Assembly (NCBI GenBank): GCA_017391465.1
Contig: JAFOYH010000036.1
Span: forward strand, 6,810 to 70,809
Length of the DNA: 64,000 nt
Direction of reading: 5' to 3'
From: Lachnospiraceae bacterium
Lineage (GTDB): Bacteria > Bacillota_A > Clostridia > Lachnospirales > Lachnospiraceae
The notes under the pieces are model-generated. The model saw nothing but the letters and a program-made list of their open reading frames with translations. It was not told where the DNA came from and ran no database searches. The position numbers and the translations under genes were made by a program. Shown here one piece after another: positions 26,742-35,840 of the stretch; the stretch's first letter is position 1; each line of letters opens with the position of its first letter.

Positions 26742-28130
26742 TTAATACCAATTACTATTTTCTAAAAATGCCTCATAGCATTTTTCTGTTTCATAAATGT
26801 CTGCCTTACTTGTAATTTCCCATGGTGCATGCATAGAAAGAACAGCAACACCACAGTCGATAACATCCATATTATATTCGGCTGGAATATAGGCAATTGT
26901 ACCACCGCCACCTTCATCGACACGACCAAGTTCGGCAAACTGATAAGCCACTTTACCGTTTTCCATGATTCGACGGATACGTGCAATATATTCTGCACTT
27001 GCATCATTGCTTCCTGCTTTACCGCGTGCCCCTGTATATTTGCTGAATACAACACCTTTTCCAAAATATGCCGTGTTTTTCTTTTCATATACAGATGCAT
27101 ACAGCGGATCATATGCCGCATTGACATCCGAAGATAACATTTTAGAATTAGCTAATGCACGACGAAGATACATATCATCGCGTTTATTCATACAATGAAG
27201 AATATCGGATACAGCATTTTCGAAAAATTTAGAGGACATACTTGTTGCGCCGACACTGCCGATTTCTTCTTTATCAACTAAAATACATGCTGTTGTACGC
27301 GCTGGATTCTGTACGGCAAGCATTGCCATTAAAGATGTATAGGCACATACACGGTCATCCTGACCATAGGAAATAATCATACTACGGTCCAGACCAAAAT
27401 CTCTTGCTTTGCCAGCAGGAACAACTTCAATTTCCGCAGAAATGAAATCATCTTCTTCAAAATCATATTTTTCTTTAATAAGCGTTAAAATATTTGCTTT
27501 AACTTTTTCTTTTTCTTCCGAATCTTTTAATGGACGACTTCCAATTAAAACATCAAGGTTTTCACCTTCAATCACAACTGCAGCTTTCTTATCCATCTGT
27601 TTTGCGGCTAAATGCGGAAGCAGGTCTGTAATACCAACGACTGGATCTTCTTCATCTTCACCGATAGCAATATCCACACGTGTGCCATCTGTTTTAATAA
27701 CAACACCGTGAAGCGCTAACGGAATCGCTGCCCACTGATATTTTTTAACACCGCCATAATAATGGGTATCAAAATAAGCAAGTTCTGTGTCTTCATATAA
27801 AGGATAGGATTTAAGGTCCAGGCGTGGAGAATCAATATGTGCACCCAATATATTCATTCCCTCTTCCAACGGAAGTAAACCAATATTAAATAATGCAACA
27901 GCTTTTCCTTTCGTCTGAACAAAGACTTTATCACCTCTGCCAAGCGGCGCATTCTGCATCATTACTTCTTCTAAAGGTTTGTATCCCCATTGTATCGCTG
28001 TAGCAATCGTGTTCTGAACACACTCTCTTTCTGTTTTTCCGTTATCAAGAAAATACTTATAGTCTTTGATCAAAGCATCCATAATCTCCAAATCCTGTTC
28101 GGAATATGTATTCCATACATTTTCTTTCAT
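26742..28130 (-). CDS. M18-family aminopeptidase
   Basis: Zinc-dependent cytosolic aminopeptidase (aspartyl aminopeptidase-like) of 462 aa. Metal ligands and catalytic residues are seen in GAHIDSPRLD (about 95-104), DKEEIGSVGAT (Glu-Glu, about 288), a later Asp, and the C-terminal SMHAPWEI His. The start is ATG after AAGGAGG. It lies 11-20 bases upstream of the CobW GTPase and 13 bases downstream of the MoxR gene on the same strand, so it may be co-transcribed with both. A metallo-enzyme next to a metallochaperone is suggestive, but clients are not known. Confidence 0.92.
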   Translation of the reverse strand: MKENVWNTYSEQDLEIMDALIKDYKYFLDNGKTERECVQNTIATAIQWGYKPLEEVMMQNAPLGRGDKVFVQTKGKAVALFNIGLLPLEEGMNILGAHIDSPRLDLKSYPLYEDTELAYFDTHYYGGVKKYQWAAIPLALHGVVIKTDGTRVDIAIGEDEEDPVVGITDLLPHLAAKQMDKKAAVVIEGENLDVLIGSRPLKDSEEKEKVKANILTLIKEKYDFEEDDFISAEIEVVPAGKARDFGLDRSMIISYGQDDRVCAYTSLMAMLAVQNPARTTACILVDKEEIGSVGATSMSSKFFENAVSDILHCMNKRDDMYLRRALANSKMLSSDVNAAYDPLYASVYEKKNTAYFGKGVVFSKYTGARGKAGSNDASAEYIARIRRIMENGKVAYQFAELGRVDEGGGGTIAYIPAEYNMDVIDCGVAVLSMHAPWEITSKADIYETEKCYEAFLENSNWY

Positions 28131-28143
28131 TTGTAAAACCTCC

Positions 28144-29640
28144 TTACCCTATAAACGATAATTCTTTTTCAATACTTTGTATATCTGCCATAATCATCTG
28201 CTGACGTTCCCCAAGAAGAAGTCCCTGGTTATATGTATAATACTTATCACAGCCATTTTCACTAATAAACCAGAGAGCAAAATGACTGGCATTAAGTTCT
28301 GTAATAAAAACAACCATTTCCTGACTTTCGCCAAATGCTCTTTCTACAAACTCAAACGAATAATCAAAAGACGATTTCCATATGGAAAGTTTATCTTGAC
28401 GTTTGGAAACATGTTCGCCAAACAAATCTTTTATTTTATTAAAATCAGCACCTTCACGTACTTCTTTAACATAAGCTTCGAGTGTATTCATCAAACGCAA
28501 ACCGACCCGCATGTCCGATTTTTCGAGATTTTTTCCATTCTCACTTTTTTCCCATTTGGCATGTTCCATATCCAATGCCTCCTGAAGACCTTCCAGAAGA
28601 TCAGGTGCAAATTTAACGAATTTTAATATAGAAAATAACCGTTCAACAAACTGATCCCACTCGAAACATTCTCTGGCACCATCGCTTAACGTGCTTACCA
28701 AAAGACCAAGCACACTTAACTTTTCGTCGAACGGTGCTGTTGAAATACGTTCAATCGCACGGTCTTTAATCTGCCCTTTTAATATATCCTCCACATTATA
28801 ATCCATGGCATATTTACGATAAAGATCCAGATAAGCAGCAAATTCTTTAGCAATACGCGGATGCTGTAAGTACTGAGCAATCACACCTTCTGTCACAGGA
28901 ATATCCAGTTTTTCATACGTACGGATCATCTGGGATAAATCCTCCCATCCACGTGCAGTAACAAAACGTTTACCTTCGACCGTTGTTTCTACAATATAAA
29001 AGTTTTCTCTCTTCACATCCAGATAAGAAATAATACTTCCATGAACACCTGCCTTGTAGGCATATTCTTTCCAAACCGGAAGATTTTCTACCACATCAAT
29101 ACGTTTTACTCGGTCCAATGTAACAATATCAAATTCTTTCACTGACTTATTGTATTCCGGTGGGTTTCCAGCGGCAACAATAATCCATCCTTCGGGCACT
29201 TTATGATTGCCAAAAGTCTTTCCCTGTAAAAACTGAAGCATCGTTGGTGCTAAAGTTTCAGAAACACAGTTAATCTCGTCGATAAATAAAATGCCTTCTT
29301 TTAAGCCAGTACGTTGCATTTGTTCATAAACAGAACCAATAATTTCACTCATTGTATATTCAGTGACAGCGTATTCTTTGCCGCCGTAATCACGATGCTC
29401 AATCATTGGAAGTCCAATGGCAGACTGTCGAGTATGATGCGTAATGGTATATGCGACAAGACCAATACCACATTCTCTTGCAACCTGTTCCATAATCGCA
29501 GTTTTTCCAATTCCCGGAGGTCCGATGAGTAAAACCGGACGCTGATGGGTCATTCCAATTTCATAATTACCAAACTCATCCTTGGCCGTATATGCTTTGA
29601 CAGTATGGATGATTTCTTCTTTTGCTTCTTTTATATTCAT
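28144..29640 (-). CDS. MoxR-like AAA+ ATPase
   Basis: AAA+ ATPase with Walker A GPPGIGKT (residues 40-47), Walker B ILFIDEINCV, sensor-like AAGNPPEYNKS and an arginine-finger region (LDRVKRIDV). A C-terminal ~240-residue extension is helical and does not match a domain I know. MoxR-type ATPases act with VWA-domain partners to remodel or mature protein complexes. I choose ATG at 29640 (GGAG upstream, four bases after the preceding gene ends) over GTG at 29652. It follows the VWA gene directly. Confidence 0.85.
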   Translation of the reverse strand: MNIKEAKEEIIHTVKAYTAKDEFGNYEIGMTHQRPVLLIGPPGIGKTAIMEQVARECGIGLVAYTITHHTRQSAIGLPMIEHRDYGGKEYAVTEYTMSEIIGSVYEQMQRTGLKEGILFIDEINCVSETLAPTMLQFLQGKTFGNHKVPEGWIIVAAGNPPEYNKSVKEFDIVTLDRVKRIDVVENLPVWKEYAYKAGVHGSIISYLDVKRENFYIVETTVEGKRFVTARGWEDLSQMIRTYEKLDIPVTEGVIAQYLQHPRIAKEFAAYLDLYRKYAMDYNVEDILKGQIKDRAIERISTAPFDEKLSVLGLLVSTLSDGARECFEWDQFVERLFSILKFVKFAPDLLEGLQEALDMEHAKWEKSENGKNLEKSDMRVGLRLMNTLEAYVKEVREGADFNKIKDLFGEHVSKRQDKLSIWKSSFDYSFEFVERAFGESQEMVVFITELNASHFALWFISENGCDKYYTYNQGLLLGERQQMIMADIQSIEKELSFIG

Positions 29641-29644
29641 ATTT

Positions 29645-30967
29645 TTATTCACTCCATGTCAATATGTCATCCGGTTCCAAAATCACTTTCATTGCCCAGG
29701 GCGGAACCTTTATATCTGTATAATCCTCTTTTAAGAAAATAAATGCTGTTTCAAATCCCGGTTTTTTCACTGGAAATTCACCGTAACCATCCGTGAAATA
29801 TAAAACACCTTTCAGATTCTTGAATTCACCCATCTGAACGAGTTTTTCAACATAAGCGAGACCTTCTTTAAAACTGGTCCCACCTCTTCCGCGTACAACG
29901 AAATGCTTCATACATTCATTTAATTCTTCGATTGTCCTTACTTTCACATCCATCTGGACTTTAGCATCACACTGAATGATATGAAGGTTCATTGTTTTAA
30001 AAAAGCTGTCCATACTATGTAAAATATGAAATGTTTCATGCAAAAACCGTTTTAGCGTATCATCACTACACGATTCCGATGTATCTACAATAATAGCCAA
30101 TTCCTGAATCTTTTCCGTTTCTTTATATTCCAGCGGCTCTACAAGAGGAATGTTTCCATAGTTATTCAATCCATAAGTATAAAATATATAATCAAAGCTA
30201 TCCATATCCAGCTTTATTTCTTCGTTCACAACCGTAAACTTTCGAAGGAACTGGCGATAATCATAGGTTTCTCTAAGACTAATCTGCATTTGTAATAACA
30301 AATCGCCGGCTTGATCTCCCATAGCCTTTGAAAAAGTTTCAAGATTGGTTTTGATCTTTTCACTGATTTCCTGCCACTTCTTTTCCTTTTCCTGTTTGTT
30401 TGGCTGATTTTCCTGATCATTTTCATCATCCTGACCATTCCAAAATATATGGTCATCCTGTTTAAAAATACGTTCTGCATTAAATATTTCTCTCGGATGC
30501 AGAGGATGATTCATAAGCCATCGATAAACAGACTGAGCATTTAACACTTTTGTATCTTTGCCGATACGATAATACCAGGATTCTCTTTCATCACTGACGA
30601 CACGTTTCACACAGACGGCATCAAAATGATCTACAAGAGATTCTGCTGCAATATCACAGGCAAGATTCCACATCTGTTCATCTCGTTCCATACGTCCGGT
30701 TGTATGTCTGAAAATATTATGCATTAACATGTGAACATAGACACGGTTTATATCCTGTGGCCATTCACGGTAAGTATTTACAAGCCAGGTGGGATTATAA
30801 TGAATCTTCATTCCGTCCGTCCCAATGCTTTTCGTACTCAAATTCATTTTATAGTCCAATGCACTTAAGGCAATATCAAAATAACGCATGGACATATATA
30901 TTTCGTTGCGGGAGGCTGTTAAAATCTGCTTCCCTACCCGTTCCAGTTTCTCTCTTATTTCATTCAT
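29645..30967 (-). CDS. VWA-like protein (DUF2201-type metallopeptidase-like plus VWA)
   Basis: The N-terminal ~250 residues resemble the putative metallopeptidase domain found in front of VWA-like domains, but the usual HExxH reads His-Met-Leu-Met-His (79-83), so the catalytic glutamate is lost. A charged linker follows, then a VWA-like domain with MIDAS residues DTSES and RGGTS. No signal peptide: cytosolic. ATG at 30967 has GGGAG six bases upstream; an earlier ATG would overlap the LRR gene. It is sandwiched between the LRR and MoxR genes and is probably the MoxR partner. Confidence 0.85.
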   Translation of the reverse strand: MNEIREKLERVGKQILTASRNEIYMSMRYFDIALSALDYKMNLSTKSIGTDGMKIHYNPTWLVNTYREWPQDINRVYVHMLMHNIFRHTTGRMERDEQMWNLACDIAAESLVDHFDAVCVKRVVSDERESWYYRIGKDTKVLNAQSVYRWLMNHPLHPREIFNAERIFKQDDHIFWNGQDDENDQENQPNKQEKEKKWQEISEKIKTNLETFSKAMGDQAGDLLLQMQISLRETYDYRQFLRKFTVVNEEIKLDMDSFDYIFYTYGLNNYGNIPLVEPLEYKETEKIQELAIIVDTSESCSDDTLKRFLHETFHILHSMDSFFKTMNLHIIQCDAKVQMDVKVRTIEELNECMKHFVVRGRGGTSFKEGLAYVEKLVQMGEFKNLKGVLYFTDGYGEFPVKKPGFETAFIFLKEDYTDIKVPPWAMKVILEPDDILTWSE

Positions 30968-30977
30968 AGGATACTCC

Positions 30978-31922
30978 CTATAATTCAAACGATTTTGTCA
31001 TTGACGAATAATGGGTATTTTTATATTGCATCAACACACTGACAAATTCCGGTATATGATATTGTTGTCCATATGTAATCCCCTGTTCCAATATATCTTT
31101 TGATAATGGATCACCTTCTGTTAACAACGGAAACAGATTCCATCGCTGTGTTTCAATCAAATAAAGCAATGTCTGTCCACCCATCTTCTTAAGCTGTGCA
31201 ATATACTTCTGACGTGCTTTTTCAGTCAGTTCATACGGATAACTCAGACGTTTTAAAGCAAGGTCCATAATTGTCTTCGGATCATCCCTATGAATTGTAA
31301 GATCAAAAATCTCATCATATTTCATGTAATCAATTCCCGAACCGCTTATACAATTACGATATAATGTCCCTGTTCCATAAGTGTGATAATTAAATTGACG
31401 TGCTTCTTCGTTTGCTGTAACTTCATAATAGAACTCTGTAAAAACCAATTGAGCAATCTGGCCATCTTCATAATGAAAAGTCACGGTCTGCTCAAAACTT
31501 GTTTCATCTAAAATAATATTCACCCGATGCTCTTCGCCATGACGCACATGAATATGAACATCCACTAAGTCTGTATCATTTTTAAAAGCTCCATATCCCA
31601 TACGCGTTATCGTTTCCGGCAAATCAATACGAACCAGACGAATACAATTATAAAAACAATAATCTCCAACAGATTCTGTACATTCCGGTAACTCCATCTG
31701 TTCTAAAAAACGACATTCAGCAAATGCATAATTCTCTATTTTTTTTAAGAATTTCGGCAAACGTACACGTTTAATCTCTCGATGTCCGTAAAATGTACGT
31801 TCCCCGACCACTGTCACAACATGTCCTTCATACATATCCGGAATAAAAACGACCTCATCTTCTCCGGTAACCTCTGTAAGTTTTGCCGTTTGATCATCGA
31901 TAAATTCAAATTTCAAATCCAT
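30978..31922 (-). CDS. Cytosolic BspA-type leucine-rich repeat protein
   Basis: A 314-aa protein with about four LRR_5/BspA-type repeats in residues 20-140 (IKRVRLPKFLKKIENYAFAEC, LEQMELPE, LVRIDLPETITRMGYGAFKN). Residues 140-215 form a beta-rich part, and the C-terminus (215-314) is a helical bundle. There is no signal peptide or cell-wall anchor, unusual for BspA-type proteins, which are mostly exported. Its ribosome binding site lies in the tcdA end (GGAAAGGA), three bases after the tcdA stop. It is probably an adaptor or scaffold for the following VWA/MoxR pair (inference). Confidence 0.8.
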   Translation of the reverse strand: MDLKFEFIDDQTAKLTEVTGEDEVVFIPDMYEGHVVTVVGERTFYGHREIKRVRLPKFLKKIENYAFAECRFLEQMELPECTESVGDYCFYNCIRLVRIDLPETITRMGYGAFKNDTDLVDVHIHVRHGEEHRVNIILDETSFEQTVTFHYEDGQIAQLVFTEFYYEVTANEEARQFNYHTYGTGTLYRNCISGSGIDYMKYDEIFDLTIHRDDPKTIMDLALKRLSYPYELTEKARQKYIAQLKKMGGQTLLYLIETQRWNLFPLLTEGDPLSKDILEQGITYGQQYHIPEFVSVLMQYKNTHYSSMTKSFEL

Positions 31923-31925
31923 AAC

Positions 31926-32612
31926 TCAAGTATCCTTTCCAAGAAGATCACGTACAACAGCCGAAGCCAGCAGTAAGCCCGCACTGGCCGGTACAAATGA
32001 GATACTCCCCGGTGTACGATAATTTACTACAGGAGCCTCTGTTGAATACACAACTTTTAAATGTTTGACACCGCGATTTTTTAATTCCTTTCGCATCACT
32101 TTTGCCAAAGGACACATACTTGTTTTATATATATCTGCCACTTCAAGTTTTGATGGATCCAGTTTATTTCCCGTCCCCATGGAACTGATCACGGGTATAT
32201 CCCCCGTCTGACATTTCATAATAATTTCGATTTTTGCAGTCACTGTATCGACTGCGTCAACAACATAATCATAACGATCAAAAGGAAATGTATGACTGTT
32301 TTCAGGAAGAAAAAAGATTTCATGAGTATGAACAGTTGTATCCGGACATATCTGTGCAATACGTTCCTTCATCACTTCTGTTTTTGATCTTCCAATCGTC
32401 GACTCCAATGCAATGATCTGACGATTTAAATTAGATTCACTGACCACATCTTTATCGACAAGTGTCAATTCACCAACACCACATCGAGCAAGAGCTTCTA
32501 CCACATAACCGCCAACACCGCCAATGCCAAATACTGCTACATGACATTCAGATAAGCGTTTTACGCCTTCTTCACCAATTAACATTTCTGTTCGCTGAAA
32601 TCTTTCACTCAT
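31926..32612 (-). CDS. tcdA: tRNA threonylcarbamoyladenosine dehydratase
   Basis: E1-like ThiF-family enzyme (YgdL/CsdL/TcdA) that cyclises t6A37 to ct6A in tRNA using ATP. The nucleotide-binding loop GIGGVGG is at 29-35, then LVDKDVVSESNLNRQ, the VDAVDTVTAK segment and C-terminal SFVPASAGLLLAS. The 228-aa length is standard. It is the first gene of a tightly packed run leading into the LRR-VWA-MoxR genes. Confidence 0.93.
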   Translation of the reverse strand: MSERFQRTEMLIGEEGVKRLSECHVAVFGIGGVGGYVVEALARCGVGELTLVDKDVVSESNLNRQIIALESTIGRSKTEVMKERIAQICPDTTVHTHEIFFLPENSHTFPFDRYDYVVDAVDTVTAKIEIIMKCQTGDIPVISSMGTGNKLDPSKLEVADIYKTSMCPLAKVMRKELKNRGVKHLKVVYSTEAPVVNYRTPGSISFVPASAGLLLASAVVRDLLGKDT

Positions 32613-32659
32613 ACGATTCCTCCTTAAACTACATCTTTGCTATCATAACATACTTTGTG

Positions 32660-32693
32660 TCAAAAATAAAGAGTCCCACGAATGAGACCCTTT
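32660..32693 (-). terminator. Terminator with UUCG loop after the GNAT gene
   Basis: On the minus strand an 11-bp stem (AAAGGGTCTCA / TGGGACTCTTT, with two G-U pairs) is closed by a TTCG tetraloop and followed by a T-rich tract; it separates the GNAT gene from tcdA. Confidence 0.85.
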
Positions 32694-32710
32694 GTTAAAC
32701 ATCTGTTTAT

Positions 32711-33208
32711 CTAATTATTTTTATCATTTTTCATCCAATCATACGCTTTTCTGGATGTTCCATCGTAGGTATAGATAATTCCTGTATATACAAATCCTTC
32801 ACGCAATACTGCTGTCTGCATGGGATGATTGTCTGCATGTGTGTCCACACGAAGATATGCATAATGCTCCTTTGCATATTCCATACATTTTGAAAACACA
32901 CCTGCCATAGAACCATCGCTGGCAATGCGATGAATTGTTCCATAATATTCATTCGAACGCCATGTACCATCGTCAATAACTTTATACGTTGGATCTTCGC
33001 CTCCGGCCAATACAAAACATCCGATGACTTGAGCATTCTCTTCAATGACAAAAAGTTGATTTAAGGATAAATCTTCCATGAGCCTTAAAATCTCCGGATA
33101 TGTATCTCCCCACTGAGTCGGATTGCCTTTAACTTTCATATAGGCACGCGCAGATTCATAAATATCTAAAATGCGATTCATATCATTCATTGTCGCTAAT
33201 CTGACCAT
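32711..33208 (-). CDS. GNAT-family N-acetyltransferase
   Basis: 165-aa acetyltransferase-like protein. The strands FVIEENAQVIGCFVL and the acetyl-CoA region (HRIASDGSMAGVFSKCMEYA) followed by YLRVDTHADN and LREGFVYTGII fit the GNAT fold. The gene begins 26 bases inside the upstream flavodoxin gene with its own AGGAG, so the two are coupled. The substrate cannot be deduced. Confidence 0.88.
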   Translation of the reverse strand: MVRLATMNDMNRILDIYESARAYMKVKGNPTQWGDTYPEILRLMEDLSLNQLFVIEENAQVIGCFVLAGGEDPTYKVIDDGTWRSNEYYGTIHRIASDGSMAGVFSKCMEYAKEHYAYLRVDTHADNHPMQTAVLREGFVYTGIIYTYDGTSRKAYDWMKNDKNN

Positions 33209-33731
33209 AACTTATCTCCTGATTCAAACAGTAATCTACTAAAGGCTGTATATCTTTCATGGAAGTTAAATCGAAAGACTTTGCAATCATATTGACCGTA
33301 CGTTCGTCTTTCTTGGCAATCTTTAACATATAACGAAATCCCGTCAACAAAGCACGATCCATTTCTTCCATATGATCGTAATCCAGGCCGCCTTGCATAT
33401 AGAATGTCTGAAATTTTCCCCATTCTTCCGGTTTAAAGTTCTTTTTAATACTTGTCATAACGTCCGGTGACTTTTTTGGCATGGCTCCAGTAACAAAAAG
33501 AACACATTTTTTACCTTCTAAGTGAGGAAGTTTTTCACGAAACCATTTAATATTATTAATCTTTCCAGCATATATGCCGCCGCCAAAAATTATCGTATCG
33601 TAATGGGCATAATTCACACAATCTCTGTCACTATATTCTAAAATATCTGCATCTAGAGCTTCGCAAATCCATTTTGCATATTTTCGTGTAAAACCAGTCT
33701 TGCTGCTGTATATAACAATTGCTTTTCTCAC
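33183..33731 (-). CDS. Flavodoxin-domain protein
   Basis: 182-aa FMN-binding flavodoxin-like protein of the HemG/flavodoxin_5 type. The N-terminal IVIYSSKTGFTRKYAKWI loop binds the FMN phosphate, and the FGGGIYAGKIN and VTGAMPKK loops face the flavin. It is a likely electron carrier or quinone/porphyrin-type reductase; the exact role is unknown. It overlaps the GNAT gene at its 3' end. Confidence 0.88.
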   Translation of the reverse strand: MRKAIVIYSSKTGFTRKYAKWICEALDADILEYSDRDCVNYAHYDTIIFGGGIYAGKINNIKWFREKLPHLEGKKCVLFVTGAMPKKSPDVMTSIKKNFKPEEWGKFQTFYMQGGLDYDHMEEMDRALLTGFRYMLKIAKKDERTVNMIAKSFDLTSMKDIQPLVDYCLNQEISYGQISDNE

Positions 33732-33810
33732 ATTCAGACCTCCGATATACCAATTTATTTAATAATTATATTGGAAATATGTGGAATTTGCAACTCTTTA
33801 TAAAATCCAC

Positions 33811-33845
33811 AAAAAATCCCCCGAAATCATATGACTCCGAGGGAT
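33811..33845 (-). terminator. Terminator of the purO/purH operon
   Basis: Imperfect 12-15 bp stem (ATCCCTCGGAGT / ATTTCGGGGGAT with wobble pairs), followed by a T run on the minus strand. Confidence 0.75.
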
Positions 33846-33861
33846 AAAAATCAATATAATA

Positions 33862-35037
33862 TTAATGATGGAAAAGACGGATACCTGTAAACGCCATAGC
33901 CATGTTATATTTGTTACATGTTTCAATAACATTATCATCACGAACAGATCCACCTGGCTGAGCGATATATTTAACACCACTCTTATATGCACGTTCAATG
34001 TTATCGCCGAATGGGAAGAAAGCGTCCGAACCAAGAGCTACTTCCTGCATACCATCAAGCCATGCACGTTTCTCTTCTCTTGTGAATACTTCTGGTTTTA
34101 TTTTGAAGATTTTTTCCCATGCACCATCAGCAAGAACATCCATGTAATCTTCACCAATATATAAATCAATCGCATTATCTCTGTCTGCACGACCAATCTT
34201 ATCAACAAACTGGAGGTTAAGAACCTTTGGACACTGACGAAGATACCAGTTATCCGCTTTGGAACCAGCAAGACGTGTACAGTGAATTCTGGACTGCTGT
34301 CCTGCACCGATACCGATGGCCTGACCACCTTTAGCATAACATACAGAATTGGACTGTGTATATTTCAATGTAATCAAAGAAATGATCAAATCAATTTTGG
34401 CAAGTTCCGGAATTTCTTTATTATTTGTTACAACATTCGCAAACAGATCATCATCTACTTTTAATTCATTACGCCCCTGTTCAAATGTAATACCATAAAC
34501 ATCTTTGCATTCAATTGGAGCTGGAACATAATCCGGATCAATCTGGATGACATTATAGTTACCATTCTTTTTAGCTTTTAAGATTTCAAGTGCTTCTGGT
34601 TCATATCCTGGAGCGATTACACCGTCAGAAACTTCTCTTTTAATAATCTTTGCTGTGGAAACATCACAAACATCAGAAAGAGAAATGAAATCACCAAAAG
34701 AAGACATACGGTCAGCACCACGAGCTCTTGCGTATGCACAAGCTAATGGAGATAATTCACCTAAATCATCTACCCAGTAGATTTTCTTTAAAACATCATC
34801 CATAGGCAAACCTACAGCAGCACCTGCTGGAGATACATGTTTGAAAGATGTTGCAGCAGGAAGACCTGTTGCTTTCTTTAATTCTTTAACAAGCTGCCAA
34901 CCATTGAATGCATCCATAAAGTTAATATAACCTGGTTTACCATTCAATACTGTGATTGGAAGTTCGCCTTCTTTCATAAAAATACGGGAAGGTTTCTGAT
35001 TAGGGTTACAACCATACTTTAATTCTAATTCTTTCAT
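33862..35037 (-). CDS. purH: AICAR transformylase (stand-alone PurH C-terminal domain)
   Basis: Transfers a formyl group from 10-formyl-THF to AICAR to give FAICAR in purine synthesis. It starts at the transformylase domain (YGCNPNQKPSRIF) and has the catalytic SFKHVSPAG Lys-His segment; the N-terminal IMP cyclohydrolase domain of bifunctional PurH (about 200 aa) is absent. The 391-aa length matches the stand-alone form. The preceding gene supplies a cyclohydrolase of a different family, ten bases away, so the two genes together cover the last two steps to IMP. Confidence 0.93.
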   Translation of the reverse strand: MKELELKYGCNPNQKPSRIFMKEGELPITVLNGKPGYINFMDAFNGWQLVKELKKATGLPAATSFKHVSPAGAAVGLPMDDVLKKIYWVDDLGELSPLACAYARARGADRMSSFGDFISLSDVCDVSTAKIIKREVSDGVIAPGYEPEALEILKAKKNGNYNVIQIDPDYVPAPIECKDVYGITFEQGRNELKVDDDLFANVVTNNKEIPELAKIDLIISLITLKYTQSNSVCYAKGGQAIGIGAGQQSRIHCTRLAGSKADNWYLRQCPKVLNLQFVDKIGRADRDNAIDLYIGEDYMDVLADGAWEKIFKIKPEVFTREEKRAWLDGMQEVALGSDAFFPFGDNIERAYKSGVKYIAQPGGSVRDDNVIETCNKYNMAMAFTGIRLFHH

Positions 35038-35047
35038 GATCTCTCTC

Positions 35048-35761
35048 CTATTTATTCTTATTTACAATACGTGTTTCATAAGTACCATCTGCAATGTTGA
35101 TATAACGAACAAAAAGAGATACTTTATTTTCTTCGTTTAAACTATTCCAGATTAAATCTGTAAATGTATCAATATCACCTTCGAGACCGATCCATTCCGG
35201 TTCACCTTCAAAACTTGGAAGTGGATTGCCATCGTTCATATATGTGTGAATGAAACAACCTTCACCAGCGATTGGATTCTCATAAGCGAATGTATAACGG
35301 TTACAGCTTTCCGGATTACCGTTGTTGCTTTTAAGAATAGACATAGCATAATTGTATGTGCCATTTTCAATATGCATAACACCTGAGATACGTGGTGTAT
35401 AGTTTGGACCATCCGGTTCAAATTCTCTGCATCTTAAAGACTGTTCAAATGTCATCTGCTTGTCCATTCCATCATAAATTGTATCTGTCTGATCACCATT
35501 CGTTACGATTGTCTTGTTTCCAAGAACACGTACAGGTGCATAAATAATTAAACTTGGATCTGTAAGTTTGGAAGGATCAAATGCCTGTGTACGAATGCCT
35601 TCACCATCTTCTACAAATACACGATTACGACTGTTTTCACTGCGGCCCATAATAAAATATGCTGTAACAGCATGTACGCCATCAGCGGATTTACCAATAA
35701 TAATACCTCTTCCAGGGTATGCATTTGCTTTCAACTGTTTTTCAATAGATAACTTTTCCAT
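35048..35761 (-). CDS. purO: PurO-like IMP cyclohydrolase
   Basis: Closes the ring of FAICAR to IMP. The 237-aa protein has features of the archaeal-type PurO family: YPGRGIIIGKSADG near the N-terminus, YFIMGRSENSRNRVF and TPRISG in the middle. It is not related to the PurH N-terminal domain. It is the first gene of a two-gene operon with the transformylase. The family call is from motif recognition; many Clostridia carry this arrangement. Confidence 0.88.
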   Translation of the reverse strand: MEKLSIEKQLKANAYPGRGIIIGKSADGVHAVTAYFIMGRSENSRNRVFVEDGEGIRTQAFDPSKLTDPSLIIYAPVRVLGNKTIVTNGDQTDTIYDGMDKQMTFEQSLRCREFEPDGPNYTPRISGVMHIENGTYNYAMSILKSNNGNPESCNRYTFAYENPIAGEGCFIHTYMNDGNPLPSFEGEPEWIGLEGDIDTFTDLIWNSLNEENKVSLFVRYINIADGTYETRIVNKNK

Positions 35762-35840
35762 GGTATTCCTCCTTACTTATAGCCGAATTATATCATTCTT
35801 ACTAATATTTTACAACTGATTTATAAGCAAAAACAATGTA

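Noticed and set aside
28177..28626. 149-codon frame opposite the MoxR gene
   Set aside because: Antisense shadow rich in Phe/Ile/Lys with no start signal.
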